Source of the DNA: Holophagaceae bacterium
Lineage (GTDB): Bacteria > Acidobacteriota > Holophagae > Holophagales > Holophagaceae
DNA: 57,525 nt
Direction of reading: 5' to 3'
NCBI GenBank assembly: GCA_025361125.1
Contig: JANYBM010000120.1
Coordinates: forward strand, 1-57,525
Shown here: positions 25,593 through 33,792 of the stretch, piece by piece
Numbering within the stretch: the stretch's first letter is position 1
How the letters are laid out: the number at the start of each line of letters is the position of its first letter
Program-made: the position numbers and the translations under genes
The notes under the pieces: generated by a model
Seen by the model: only the letters and a program-made list of their open reading frames with translations
What the model was told of the DNA's origin: nothing
The model's database searches: none

Positions 25593-26210
25593 ATGAATAC
25601 CTCTACACTCGACTTGAAACCTCTCCAAGAATCCTGTCATGAGAATGTTCGGGTCACTGAAGTGCGAGGGCCAAATGTGGTGCAGATCCGCAAAGTGGTG
25701 GTGCGGCACGGCGGCGAGGAGGCCTGGAACGTGCTACTAACCCAGGTGTCTGAGGCCTGCCGTGCCCAATTTGAGAAGCCCATTGGCCTTTATGATTGGG
25801 TTGAGGAACGACACTTTTCTGAACTGAGCAAGGCCTATATAGTCTGGACGGGCCGGCATGATGCGGACAAGGCCGGCCAGGCTGCCGCCCAAGAGGAATT
25901 CACCACCTTGCATCGGTGGATGCTGAGGTTGATGACTCCCGGGTTCCTTTTGGCCAACATCCCAAAATTCTTTGCCCACTACACCCGGGGCGGTTGCGTG
26001 GTGGTGGATGAATCGGGCCCTGGTTCCGCACAAATCAGCGTCTGGGTGGATGGTTTTTTCCCTGAATGGTTTTCGCCAGGGCTCACGAGCTGGACCCAGA
26101 GAGCCATGGAACTTACAGGAGCCAAAAGCGTGAGGGTCGACCACCAGCCACCTCTGACTCCAGGCCCTGACGCTTTCCGCCACATCTACCGCTTGACGTG
26201 GCTAGCCTGA
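25593..26210 (+). CDS. Uncharacterised protein B of a tandem pair (resembles TIGR02265/DUF2378)
   Basis: A 205-residue paralogue of the preceding gene, 158 bases downstream. The ATG at 25593 has a purine-rich site (GAGGGGG) upstream; a longer frame from 25566 is possible. It carries the same blocks: RGPNVVQIR, LLTQVSEACR, KPIGLYDWV, TLHRWMLRL, PGFLLANIPKF, GFFPEWF and ELTGAKS. It lacks the CPQC motif of its partner. The two copies have diverged strongly, so the duplication is old. No catalytic motif is evident; a ligand-sensing or scaffold role is possible. ychJ follows after 21 bases. Confidence 0.6.
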   Translation: MNTSTLDLKPLQESCHENVRVTEVRGPNVVQIRKVVVRHGGEEAWNVLLTQVSEACRAQFEKPIGLYDWVEERHFSELSKAYIVWTGRHDADKAGQAAAQEEFTTLHRWMLRLMTPGFLLANIPKFFAHYTRGGCVVVDESGPGSAQISVWVDGFFPEWFSPGLTSWTQRAMELTGAKSVRVDHQPPLTPGPDAFRHIYRLTWLA

Positions 26211-26231
26211 AAAGCCCGGTAAACTAGGAGG

Positions 26232-26627
26232 ATGTCGAGACCCTGCCCCTGCACCTCCAAGCTCACCTACGACCGCTGTTGCCAGCCCTTCATTGATGGG
26301 AAAAAGGCACCTGAAACCGCGACTCTGCTCATGCGCAGCCGGTTTTCCGCCTATGCCTTGGGCAAAGTGGATTACCTATTGAAAACCACCGCGGAAACCG
26401 AAAGGGCCAAGCTCAATCACGATGAACTCGTCCAGTATTGCCGCACGATTAAGTGCGTTTCACTCAAGATTGTTTCGGCGGAGCAGGGTGGGCCAGAGGA
26501 TGAAATCGGTACCGTGAAATTCCGTGCCAGCCTTCAAGTTCAAGGCAAGCGCCAACTGCACATCGAGCTCAGCCGCTTTATCCGGGAAGCTGGCGCTTGG
26601 GTTTATGTGGATGGCGATACGAATTGA
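26232..26627 (+). CDS. ychJ: YchJ-family protein (UPF0225, SEC-C motif)
   Basis: A 131-residue small protein beginning with a SEC-C-like zinc motif (CPCTSKLTYDRCC, residues 5-17), followed by the YchJ core (LMRSRFSAYALGKVDYLLKT, VKFRASL, HIELSRFIREAGAWVYVDGD). E. coli YchJ is about 150 residues and has a second SEC-C motif at its C-terminus; this copy ends before it. The fold is NTF2-like and the function is unknown. The SecA protein in this window lacks a zinc-binding tail. Convergent with pyrD (10-base gap). Confidence 0.82.
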   Translation: MSRPCPCTSKLTYDRCCQPFIDGKKAPETATLLMRSRFSAYALGKVDYLLKTTAETERAKLNHDELVQYCRTIKCVSLKIVSAEQGGPEDEIGTVKFRASLQVQGKRQLHIELSRFIREAGAWVYVDGDTN

Positions 26628-26637
26628 TTTCATTCCA

Positions 26638-27690
26638 TCAAAAAACGGGTCTTGAAGGTTCAGTGCGCATTGAATGACGCAATTCTTGGTTGATGCGGCC
26701 CACAAGCTCGGGCCCCTCAAAAATCAATGCGGTGTAAAGCTGAGCTAGGACTGCGCCATCTTTCAGGGCTTCGGCCACGGCTTCGGCTGAACCAATGCCC
26801 CCGCAGGCTACCAGGGGTAGGCGGCCCTTTAATGCTTGCAACAGTCTCAAACGCACGGCACGCGCCTTTGCGGCGAGACCGCGACCGGAAAGTCCACCCT
26901 GTCCCCAGGCTTGGACCTTGTCCTGGTTTTTCACAGTCACGATGCTCTGATCCAAAGTGGTATTGGTGGCGATAAGGCCTGAAATTCCGGAGGAAACAGC
27001 GACTTCCGTAATGGCATCGAGCTCCTCTAAAGCCAGGTCCGGGGCCAGCTTGAGCAGAAGGGGCTGAGCTTCTAAACCCAATTCCTTCCTCAGGTCGAGC
27101 ATTCCAGAAAGCAGAGGTTTCAGGGCCTTCGGCGTCTGGAGATTACGCAGACCAGGCGTGTTCGGACTACTCACATTGAGCGCGATGTAATCCACCTCCG
27201 GGGCGATCAGTCGGTAAGCCGCGGTGTAGTCAGCAAGGGCATTTTCTTCGGGCGTGTCCTTGTTCTTACCAAGATTGCCGCCAACGATGAGGCCTGAGGG
27301 ACGCTGCTGCAAGCGTGCCGCCACGACTTCCGCGCCTTCGCTGTTGAAGCCCATGCGGTTCAGGATGATGCCTTCTGAAGGTAGGCGAAACAGGCGCGGG
27401 CGTGGGTTTCCGGGCTGAGGCCTGGGTGTGACGGTGCCAATTTCAACATGGCCGAACCCCATGGCTTTCCATAAAGGTAAAAGCTGTGCTCCTTTGTCGA
27501 GACCCGCCGCCAATCCAAGGGGGGAAGAAAAACGCAGGCCGAAGGCAGCCACTGCGAGGTTAGGTTCCAGCTTGGGGTCAGATAGCGGAAATCGTTGCGC
27601 CAATCCACCAGCCCAGAACGCCAGATTGTGTGCCCGCTCAGCGTCAAGGCAGAACACCAACGGGCGGATAAGGCGATAGAGGTTTGGCAT
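26638..27690 (-). CDS. pyrD: Dihydroorotate dehydrogenase (quinone), class 2
   Basis: A 350-residue class 2 DHODH that oxidises dihydroorotate to orotate with quinone as acceptor in pyrimidine synthesis. It has the class-specific N-terminal amphipathic segment (MPNLYRLIRPLVFCLDAERAHNLAF). FMN and substrate phrases are LAAGLDKGAQ, IGTVTPRPQPGN, NRMGFNS, and NVSSPNTPGLR with the catalytic serine. Its ATG shares one base with the stop of the upstream lipoprotein gene (TAATG), so the two are probably translationally coupled. It is the last gene of a scoB-lipoprotein-pyrD operon. Confidence 0.94.
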   Translation of the reverse strand: MPNLYRLIRPLVFCLDAERAHNLAFWAGGLAQRFPLSDPKLEPNLAVAAFGLRFSSPLGLAAGLDKGAQLLPLWKAMGFGHVEIGTVTPRPQPGNPRPRLFRLPSEGIILNRMGFNSEGAEVVAARLQQRPSGLIVGGNLGKNKDTPEENALADYTAAYRLIAPEVDYIALNVSSPNTPGLRNLQTPKALKPLLSGMLDLRKELGLEAQPLLLKLAPDLALEELDAITEVAVSSGISGLIATNTTLDQSIVTVKNQDKVQAWGQGGLSGRGLAAKARAVRLRLLQALKGRLPLVACGGIGSAEAVAEALKDGAVLAQLYTALIFEGPELVGRINQELRHSMRTEPSRPVF

Positions 27691-28112
27691 TATTGCTTGG
27701 TTGAATCGGGTTCAGCCTTTGCGACCACGGTCACTGTTGCCGTAGCCGCGATACCAGGATGATCTTCCCGCTCTGCCTTCACATGATAGGTGCCAGTGAC
27801 GGTCGGCGCGGTGTAAAGGCCTGCTCGTGAGATTCCGCCTCCACCGGCTTCCACCACGGTCCAGGTGACTGGCTGGCGCGGGAAGCGCGGTCCGTCGGGC
27901 TCGTAGTTGATCTGAGCACTGAAGCTTTGGGTTGCGCCGGGGGACAGGGTCACGGCTTTGGGACTAAGCATCAGGGTGGGTTTAAAGGTGCTGGCATGGT
28001 TGCTTTGAAGGCGACCGACACTCACGCGGCCCGTTTGTTCGGGGGGGGTGAGATCGCCGCCAGCGCAGGCCATCATGGGAATCGCAAGGAAGAGCACCAA
28101 CAGGATTCGCAT
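27690..28112 (-). CDS. Small lipoprotein with one bacterial Ig-like domain
   Basis: A 140-residue predicted lipoprotein. The signal MRILLVLFLAIPMMAC ends in a lipobox (MMAC, Cys16). Residues about 45-132 form a Big-type Ig fold: LMLSPKAVTLSPGATQSFSA, VTWTVVEAGGG, then GLYTAPTVTGTYHVKA and ATATVTV. Such domains often tile larger surface proteins, so a single-domain lipoprotein is a compact version, perhaps a structural or adhesive envelope protein. It has a strong GGAGGT site inside the end of scoB (4-base gap) and a one-base overlap with pyrD, which ties it to two unrelated metabolic genes. Confidence 0.78.
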   Translation of the reverse strand: MRILLVLFLAIPMMACAGGDLTPPEQTGRVSVGRLQSNHASTFKPTLMLSPKAVTLSPGATQSFSAQINYEPDGPRFPRQPVTWTVVEAGGGGISRAGLYTAPTVTGTYHVKAEREDHPGIAATATVTVVAKAEPDSTKQ

Positions 28113-28116
28113 GGCT

Positions 28117-28776
28117 TCATACCTCCATCTCGCGTACGTCCGTCATCACCAGGGGTGGTTCAGTCTTAGCTTGCACTTCTTCCTTGGTCACGCCGGGCGC
28201 CACCTCCACGAGACGCAGGCCTTCGCGGCCCGGCACCACGTCAATGACCGCCAGTTCGGTGATGATGCGATCCACACAACGCGTGCCTGTGAGCGGCAGG
28301 TTGCATTTGCGCAGGATCTTGAACTCGCCGTTCTTGTTGGTGTGGTCCATGACCACCACCACCCGCTTAGCTGCGGCCACCAGATCCATGGCCCCGCCCA
28401 TGCCCTTGATCATCTTTCCGGGGATCATCCAGTTGGCCAGGTTGCCTTCGATATCCACCTGCATGGCGCCCAGGATACTCAAATCAATCTTGCCGCCGCG
28501 GATCATGGCGAAGCTGTCAGCGCTGCTGAAGAAGCACGCGCCAGGTGCTGTAGTGACGGTTTGCTTGCCCGCGTTGATGAGATCCGCATCCACCTCATCC
28601 GCCGAAGGGAAAGGCCCCATTCCCAGTAATCCATTTTCGCTTTGCAGGATGACTTCCATGCCTTCAGGAATGGCACCCGCCACCAGCGTGGGAATGCCGA
28701 TGCCCAGGTTCACGTAGAACCCATCCCGCAATTCACGTGCTGCGCGGCGGACGAGCTGGTCGCGGGTCAGGGCCAT
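28117..28776 (-). CDS. scoB: 3-oxoacid CoA-transferase subunit B
   Basis: A 219-residue class I CoA-transferase beta subunit (ScoB/AtoA type). The catalytic glutamate is Glu47 in [11 protein letters not shown]. Other family phrases are [47 protein letters not shown] and [12 protein letters not shown]. With an A subunit it transfers CoA between succinyl-CoA or acetyl-CoA and acetoacetate or a short-chain acid. The A subunit normally lies directly upstream, but here the next gene upstream is a 701-residue unknown protein, so scoA is missing from the neighbourhood. A GGAG site supports the start. Confidence 0.92.
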   Translation of the reverse strand: MALTRDQLVRRAARELRDGFYVNLGIGIPTLVAGAIPEGMEVILQSENGLLGMGPFPSADEVDADLINAGKQTVTTAPGACFFSSADSFAMIRGGKIDLSILGAMQVDIEGNLANWMIPGKMIKGMGGAMDLVAAAKRVVVVMDHTNKNGEFKILRKCNLPLTGTRCVDRIITELAVIDVVPGREGLRLVEVAPGVTKEEVQAKTEPPLVMTDVREMEV

Positions 28777-28871
28777 CGTTGCTCCAGGGTTTCAATCATC
28801 ATCATAACCGGGGGATCAGTCGGCGCGGGCATGGTGGCTTATGGCTTGAATTCATTCAGACATTTTTAGAT

Positions 28872-30977
28872 CTAGTGGTTCGCGGTTCTCATCCTGTCCC
28901 ATTCCTCTCTCAAGCCTCGTTGGTCTCCTTTGCTGCCTAGTTTGAGGTAGCAACCTTCCAAACTGGAAACCACCACCGACCCTAGTTCATCCACCAAAGC
29001 CTTGCGACGAGGGTCTTTTGCTTTCAAATTTCGCAGATTCAGCCACGCCTGTTCAAACCATCCTCGCAGCTGCTTCCAGGCGTGGCGCCGCTGAAATTCC
29101 TCGGCCAGCTGCAAGTGGATCTGCGCCGGCAGGCAAAGCTGGACACTCAACCCTGCCCTCCAGCTGGGTAGTTGTTCCGCAAGCGAAACAGGTCCTGAAT
29201 GGTTGGGGATGAAGCTGGTCCAAAAGGCCAGGGCGACCCAGCGTGAAGTATCCAAAGGCCAGTGCCGCAAGCGATCCTCCACCTCAGGGATGGCATGCTG
29301 GCTTTGAACGAACCAGAGATTCTCATCCAGATCCCAGTCCTGCATATCGGCCCCCAGACTTTCCTTCGACAGATCCACCGCCAGAAACGTTTCCAGAGCC
29401 CGGACCGGCATCCTTTCAAGCAGCAGTCCAATGCGTTGCTTCCTCGGCCCGGGGGCTTCCGGCTCCTTGGAAGCCCGTTCCCAGGCGATAAAAAGCCTGC
29501 CTGAACGATTGGCGCGGAGAATGTCGGCCAAGGTTTCCGGCAGTGGGAAGTCGGTTCCCATCTCAATCCTTTCGTTCCCAAGCAAAAGCGCAATGGGCGT
29601 TTCAAGGTTGGGCGCGAGTTCAAAAAATCGCTCTGATGGAAGCCAGGGCAGTAGAACCATGCGCGTGTCAAAGGCCTGTCGAAGGTGGGCCAGGTCGGTT
29701 TTTCCGCGTACTTTCAGGCGCCAGGATGGCGTAGGGATGGGCATGGCAGGCGGAGACAGATTAGGTCGTGCCACAAGGGCAGCGATTTGTTTCAGGAACT
29801 CAAGGTCCTCGCGCGGAAGGTTCGCCTTAGCCAAAAGCAACTTGGCCATGTCGTGATAATTGCTTCCGGCGATCCCCCGCAGCGTATCCAGGGCCGCCGG
29901 AAGGGTGTTCCAGCCGTCGAGCCAACTCTCTGCCTGAAGGAGGAAAGCCCGAAGGGTAGCCTCGCGGACGATGTGCTTGTCCCATTTCGCGGAAGTCAGG
30001 AAAAGTGGATCCTCGGGACGCGACCAGGCTGCCATGCGCTCTCGGGACTCGATCCATCTGGTCTGACGATGGAATAGCTCGGCGCCTGCATGAATAAGGG
30101 GCAGGGGCGGCCAGACTTGGCCTGGTAGAGGTTCAAGCGCTTCTAGATCCCCCATCATCTGTTCGGCGGCATTGGGCGAGAGATTCAAGAGCAGAAAAGC
30201 AAGGTTTCCTTGCAGGCGATCATTGGCCGGATCGGCGCGAAGCGCCTCCAAAACCTGTTTGCTCATTTCTTCTATGCGGGTGGCGGAAGCCCCCTTCTTC
30301 AACATGCGGCCCAGGCGTCCACCTGAATCATCACTGCTCAAATCCAATTGTGATGGCCAATCAGGTACTGCCAGCAGTTTCCCAAGTGCTTCATCTGCAG
30401 CGCCTCGCTGGTTGATGAACATCCGGGATTGCCAGGATGCCTGGAATTCGGGATTGGAGAAGTTATCAGGAGTTGTCCATGCGAGAACCCACTCCGCCAA
30501 GGCCAGCCGTGCTTCGCCATGCTTGGGCTCATCCCGGAGGACAGCTTCCAGGGTATCCCAGGGCAGCGCTCCCAGCTCTTTTCGGAGGGTGGTTTCAACG
30601 GTCGTGGAATCAGGTAGGCCCGGCCCCGCCAACTGGATCTTGAACGCAGAATTCAGGAGCACCCAACTGATTGATTTAGGATCCAGGCTCGTATCAGCCG
30701 TAGCTAAGAAACGCTGCCATTGGTCCTTTGGTAGCGAGCGCACTTCAAGGCCGGAGAGTACCAACCGTGTGAAGCCAGGATCGCTTTCGCTCAGATTGGC
30801 GAATTTCCCCGCGGTACTTACCAGCATCAGGCGCCAGGGTGTTGTCCCTTCGGGTGTGAGCCTGAACAGCGACAAGCCATGGGCCGACGATTTTTGCCCG
30901 TGAAGGAATACCGATGCCGGGCTCAAAGCAAGCACCAGAACCAAGAAGGCACGACGAAAGATCGCACGGAAATCCAT
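28872..30977 (-). CDS. Uncharacterised large secreted protein
   Basis: A 701-residue protein that I do not recognise. The ATG at 30977 follows an AGGTGG site; a TTG one codon upstream is possible. Residues 1-28 are a signal peptide (FLVLVLALSPASVFLHG). The body is rich in Leu, Trp and Ala. A segment near residues 150-330 has helical, TPR-like pairs (AEWVLAW, EALRADPANDRLQGNLAFLLLNLSP). The C-terminal part contains several LPSWR/LPSERFF phrases and no recognisable catalytic motif. It lies between the M14 peptidase (99-base gap) and scoB (95-base gap) on the same strand, so co-transcription is uncertain. A periplasmic scaffold or repeat protein is a guess only. Confidence 0.65.
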   Translation of the reverse strand: MDFRAIFRRAFLVLVLALSPASVFLHGQKSSAHGLSLFRLTPEGTTPWRLMLVSTAGKFANLSESDPGFTRLVLSGLEVRSLPKDQWQRFLATADTSLDPKSISWVLLNSAFKIQLAGPGLPDSTTVETTLRKELGALPWDTLEAVLRDEPKHGEARLALAEWVLAWTTPDNFSNPEFQASWQSRMFINQRGAADEALGKLLAVPDWPSQLDLSSDDSGGRLGRMLKKGASATRIEEMSKQVLEALRADPANDRLQGNLAFLLLNLSPNAAEQMMGDLEALEPLPGQVWPPLPLIHAGAELFHRQTRWIESRERMAAWSRPEDPLFLTSAKWDKHIVREATLRAFLLQAESWLDGWNTLPAALDTLRGIAGSNYHDMAKLLLAKANLPREDLEFLKQIAALVARPNLSPPAMPIPTPSWRLKVRGKTDLAHLRQAFDTRMVLLPWLPSERFFELAPNLETPIALLLGNERIEMGTDFPLPETLADILRANRSGRLFIAWERASKEPEAPGPRKQRIGLLLERMPVRALETFLAVDLSKESLGADMQDWDLDENLWFVQSQHAIPEVEDRLRHWPLDTSRWVALAFWTSFIPNHSGPVSLAEQLPSWRAGLSVQLCLPAQIHLQLAEEFQRRHAWKQLRGWFEQAWLNLRNLKAKDPRRKALVDELGSVVVSSLEGCYLKLGSKGDQRGLREEWDRMRTANH

Positions 30978-31076
30978 CAACGGGGTCCACCTCAGAACAT
31001 GAGCCGTGACTAGGGCTGCTTGGTTCTGTTATGGCCCATTGCCCAAGTTGGTTCCATGCCAGGTCTGGATTGCCAG

Positions 31077-33782
31077 TCAGTCCTCGGAGTTTGCCCGGTA
31101 CGACCCAAAGAAAATCGCGTTGAGGAAGACGCGGGTCGTGAAGGCGCTCATGCCCCGGAACACCGGGTCGCCTGCAAAAAGGATCACCGTACCTGCACCG
31201 CGATGTTCTCGAAGGGCGTAGGACGTAAGCCGCAGGCGAGGTTCCAGGGCCTTGGGCAGCAGGCCGGAGACTTTCAAGGGGTCTCCTTCGGAAACATTTT
31301 TCGCGTCCTTCAAATCCTTCAAGTCTTTCTTTGGATTGCCTGGATAAAAGATGGGGTTTTCCCCACCGGGGCTCAATTCCAAGATGCTGTCGCTGGTGTT
31401 CAATACAGCGGCATCAAGGGTGTGCAGGCCCCAGGCCAGGGGATGACTAAGATCCACCTTCACCAGCAGCAGTGCACCAGGAATGGTCTCCTGCAGATCG
31501 CGCTGTTCGCGGCCGGACCAGGGTTGAATGAGATCCGCCGTATCCGGCTTTGGCGTTTCGCGTTTGGCATCTTTTTCTTTCAGGCGAGCTTCTTCGGCGT
31601 CTTTTGCAAGGAACTGGAATCCTGCGTCCGCAAGGCCCGTGCGACTGGCGTAAACAGCGCCGCCCTGCAGGCCCAGCAATACCCCTCCATCCATGGTCCA
31701 GGATTTGAGTTTGGAGGTTCCAGAGTCCCCCAGGACCCGCTGCCAGCCTTTGCCTGCGGAATTGTCATCAACCAAGATGATGTGGGTATAGCGATGGAGT
31801 TGAGCACTGCCCAGGCGTTCGGCACGCACTTGGGTGAAGGCGATGCCGGTCTCGCGAAGGGTGTGCATCACCGCCCCAAGGGCCGTTGGATCTACAGGGC
31901 GGTCCACCAGCACGGCCACTTTTGGAACCGACAACGCATAGACGCGATCCGAGCCAAGATCCGGTCCCGAATCTGAAAGAGCGGTGTCAGCCACGACCAC
32001 AGGATGGCGGTTCCGGAGCGTGAGATCCCTGATCCGGGCGAACAATTTTGCGCCATCGTTCAGACGCAATGGAAACACTACGGCACCGGGCTCAAAGCGT
32101 TGATTTGCCATTCCGAAGGGTTCCGTGGCCACGGTTCCCCGAAAACCTTCATTCAGCAGGGCCGCCAAGGTACGTTCCCGGCCATCAAAACCCGCGGGCA
32201 GGATATAGGCGACGTGGGCCTCGGGAATGGCTGCAGCGGGGGAGTTGTCGAGTTCCGGAATCGGTTCAATACCCACTTTTGGCCGTGTTTTCGCGTGCCA
32301 GGTGGGCACATTGAAAGTTAGGGGAAGGCTCCATCCCGTGACGTCGTAACTGGGCTTGGAACCCATTTTGCCTTCCTTCTGCAACAAGGCCTCAGCCAGC
32401 GCGCCCAGCGGCTGATCCAGGGAAACCAGGTAACTCCCGGGTTTGATGGTGGTTGGCAGAATACCCGCGCCGATGGGATCTAGATTGGCGGTACCCAGTC
32501 CTTCAGTTGTGCGCTGAACCTCGATTCCGTTGCGACGCAGGAGGTCTACGAGGGCGCGTGAGCGGCCTGGATCAGGGCTCTCGGAGATGAAGAAGGCCCC
32601 GGCGCGGTCTCCAAGATTCACCCGTTCCCGATGAACTTTCTGAAAATCCATGAGCAACGCTTCGCGATTTTCAGAGGCGGTTTGCACAGTGGCCAAACTC
32701 GCGGTGAAGTGGCGCTGAACTCGCTTCTCCAGCGTAAGGATTTCGCCATCCCGACGACGATAAGCCAAGCCGACCTGGCCCGCCATTTCGAAGGTCATAC
32801 CAACTGCACCATGAAGGCTGGGCCAACTATCGCCATAGCTGGGATAGAAAAGATCGAAGATGTCCTTGCTGAAAAAGGTGAACTCATGGGCGTCAAAGGC
32901 CCTGGCCACGCCCTTCCCAAAAGTTTGCTGCCAGTACCCCGAGAAGGCCGAGGGGATGGCGTCATGAACCGGCTGCATGGTGGGCGGGAAGTAGTAACTG
33001 CTTTCCGCGGACATTTCGTGATGGTCTGCCAGGACCTGGGGATTCCATTGCAGGAAGGCCGCCGCTTTTGCACGGCTCTCGCCTTGGGTCTGCCAAGCCC
33101 AGTCCCGGTTCAGATCAAAGAGACGATGGTTGAAACGCCCGCCAGGCCAGCGGCTGGTGTTCTGCGCATCCTGGGGATCCGACGGATTGATCCCTTGCAG
33201 GACTTCTGATACCGACTGGATGGCTCGTTCGCGCCCGTCTGGATTCTGGGTAAGGTCCAACAGCAGAACCACATGGTCAAGTTGCTTGAGGACATCCGCA
33301 TCCAATGAGGCGGCAAAGTGATAGGCCACCGCTAGCGCTGCCTCGCTACCGCTGGGCTCAGCGCCGTGAATGCTGTAACCCAACCAGACGAAGGCAGGGT
33401 TGGAGTGGGCGATACTTTCGGCTTCATTACTCGTACATTTTCTGGGGTCTGCGAGTTTTGCGTTTTTGGCCTTTAACTGATCTAGATTTACGATATTGGC
33501 TGGACTGCTGATGATCAAGAAAGGCTGGGGACGGCCTTCTTCGGTGATGTTCAGGGTGAGGAGTCTCATGCGGTCTGGCACTGCGGCCGCCAGAGCGCTG
33601 GCATAGGCCACCAGATCTGCATGCTGGGTATAGGTCTTGCCTGCGCTGGGGACAGGGACTCCCGTTCGATAGCTTTTGGATGGAAACCACAAGGGTCGCG
33701 GCGTCTGGGCGGGCGTGGACACTTGCGCGGCCAAGGGCAGAGCAAGTAGAGCCATGAGAACAGAAAGTTCGATTGCCTTCAT
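31077..33782 (-). CDS. Secreted M14-family zinc carboxypeptidase-like protein
   Basis: A 901-residue exported metallopeptidase. The ATG at 33782 has an AAGGA site, and the signal peptide runs MKAIELSVLMALLALPLAAQ. The zinc site is His139 and Glu142 (HGAE), with the third ligand in ADHHEM (His254 or His255). NPDGRER and FDLNRDW match the M14 substrate-binding motifs, and Glu332 in MTFEMAGQVG is the likely catalytic glutamate. The second half (from about 430) lacks the catalytic fold and probably contains a glutamine-amidotransferase-like domain, as in related Acidobacteriota proteins (inference). It would release residues from peptides in the periplasm. It lies 10 bases after murC. Confidence 0.88.
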   Translation of the reverse strand: MKAIELSVLMALLALPLAAQVSTPAQTPRPLWFPSKSYRTGVPVPSAGKTYTQHADLVAYASALAAAVPDRMRLLTLNITEEGRPQPFLIISSPANIVNLDQLKAKNAKLADPRKCTSNEAESIAHSNPAFVWLGYSIHGAEPSGSEAALAVAYHFAASLDADVLKQLDHVVLLLDLTQNPDGRERAIQSVSEVLQGINPSDPQDAQNTSRWPGGRFNHRLFDLNRDWAWQTQGESRAKAAAFLQWNPQVLADHHEMSAESSYYFPPTMQPVHDAIPSAFSGYWQQTFGKGVARAFDAHEFTFFSKDIFDLFYPSYGDSWPSLHGAVGMTFEMAGQVGLAYRRRDGEILTLEKRVQRHFTASLATVQTASENREALLMDFQKVHRERVNLGDRAGAFFISESPDPGRSRALVDLLRRNGIEVQRTTEGLGTANLDPIGAGILPTTIKPGSYLVSLDQPLGALAEALLQKEGKMGSKPSYDVTGWSLPLTFNVPTWHAKTRPKVGIEPIPELDNSPAAAIPEAHVAYILPAGFDGRERTLAALLNEGFRGTVATEPFGMANQRFEPGAVVFPLRLNDGAKLFARIRDLTLRNRHPVVVADTALSDSGPDLGSDRVYALSVPKVAVLVDRPVDPTALGAVMHTLRETGIAFTQVRAERLGSAQLHRYTHIILVDDNSAGKGWQRVLGDSGTSKLKSWTMDGGVLLGLQGGAVYASRTGLADAGFQFLAKDAEEARLKEKDAKRETPKPDTADLIQPWSGREQRDLQETIPGALLLVKVDLSHPLAWGLHTLDAAVLNTSDSILELSPGGENPIFYPGNPKKDLKDLKDAKNVSEGDPLKVSGLLPKALEPRLRLTSYALREHRGAGTVILFAGDPVFRGMSAFTTRVFLNAIFFGSYRANSED

Positions 33783-33792
33783 GAATGAATCC

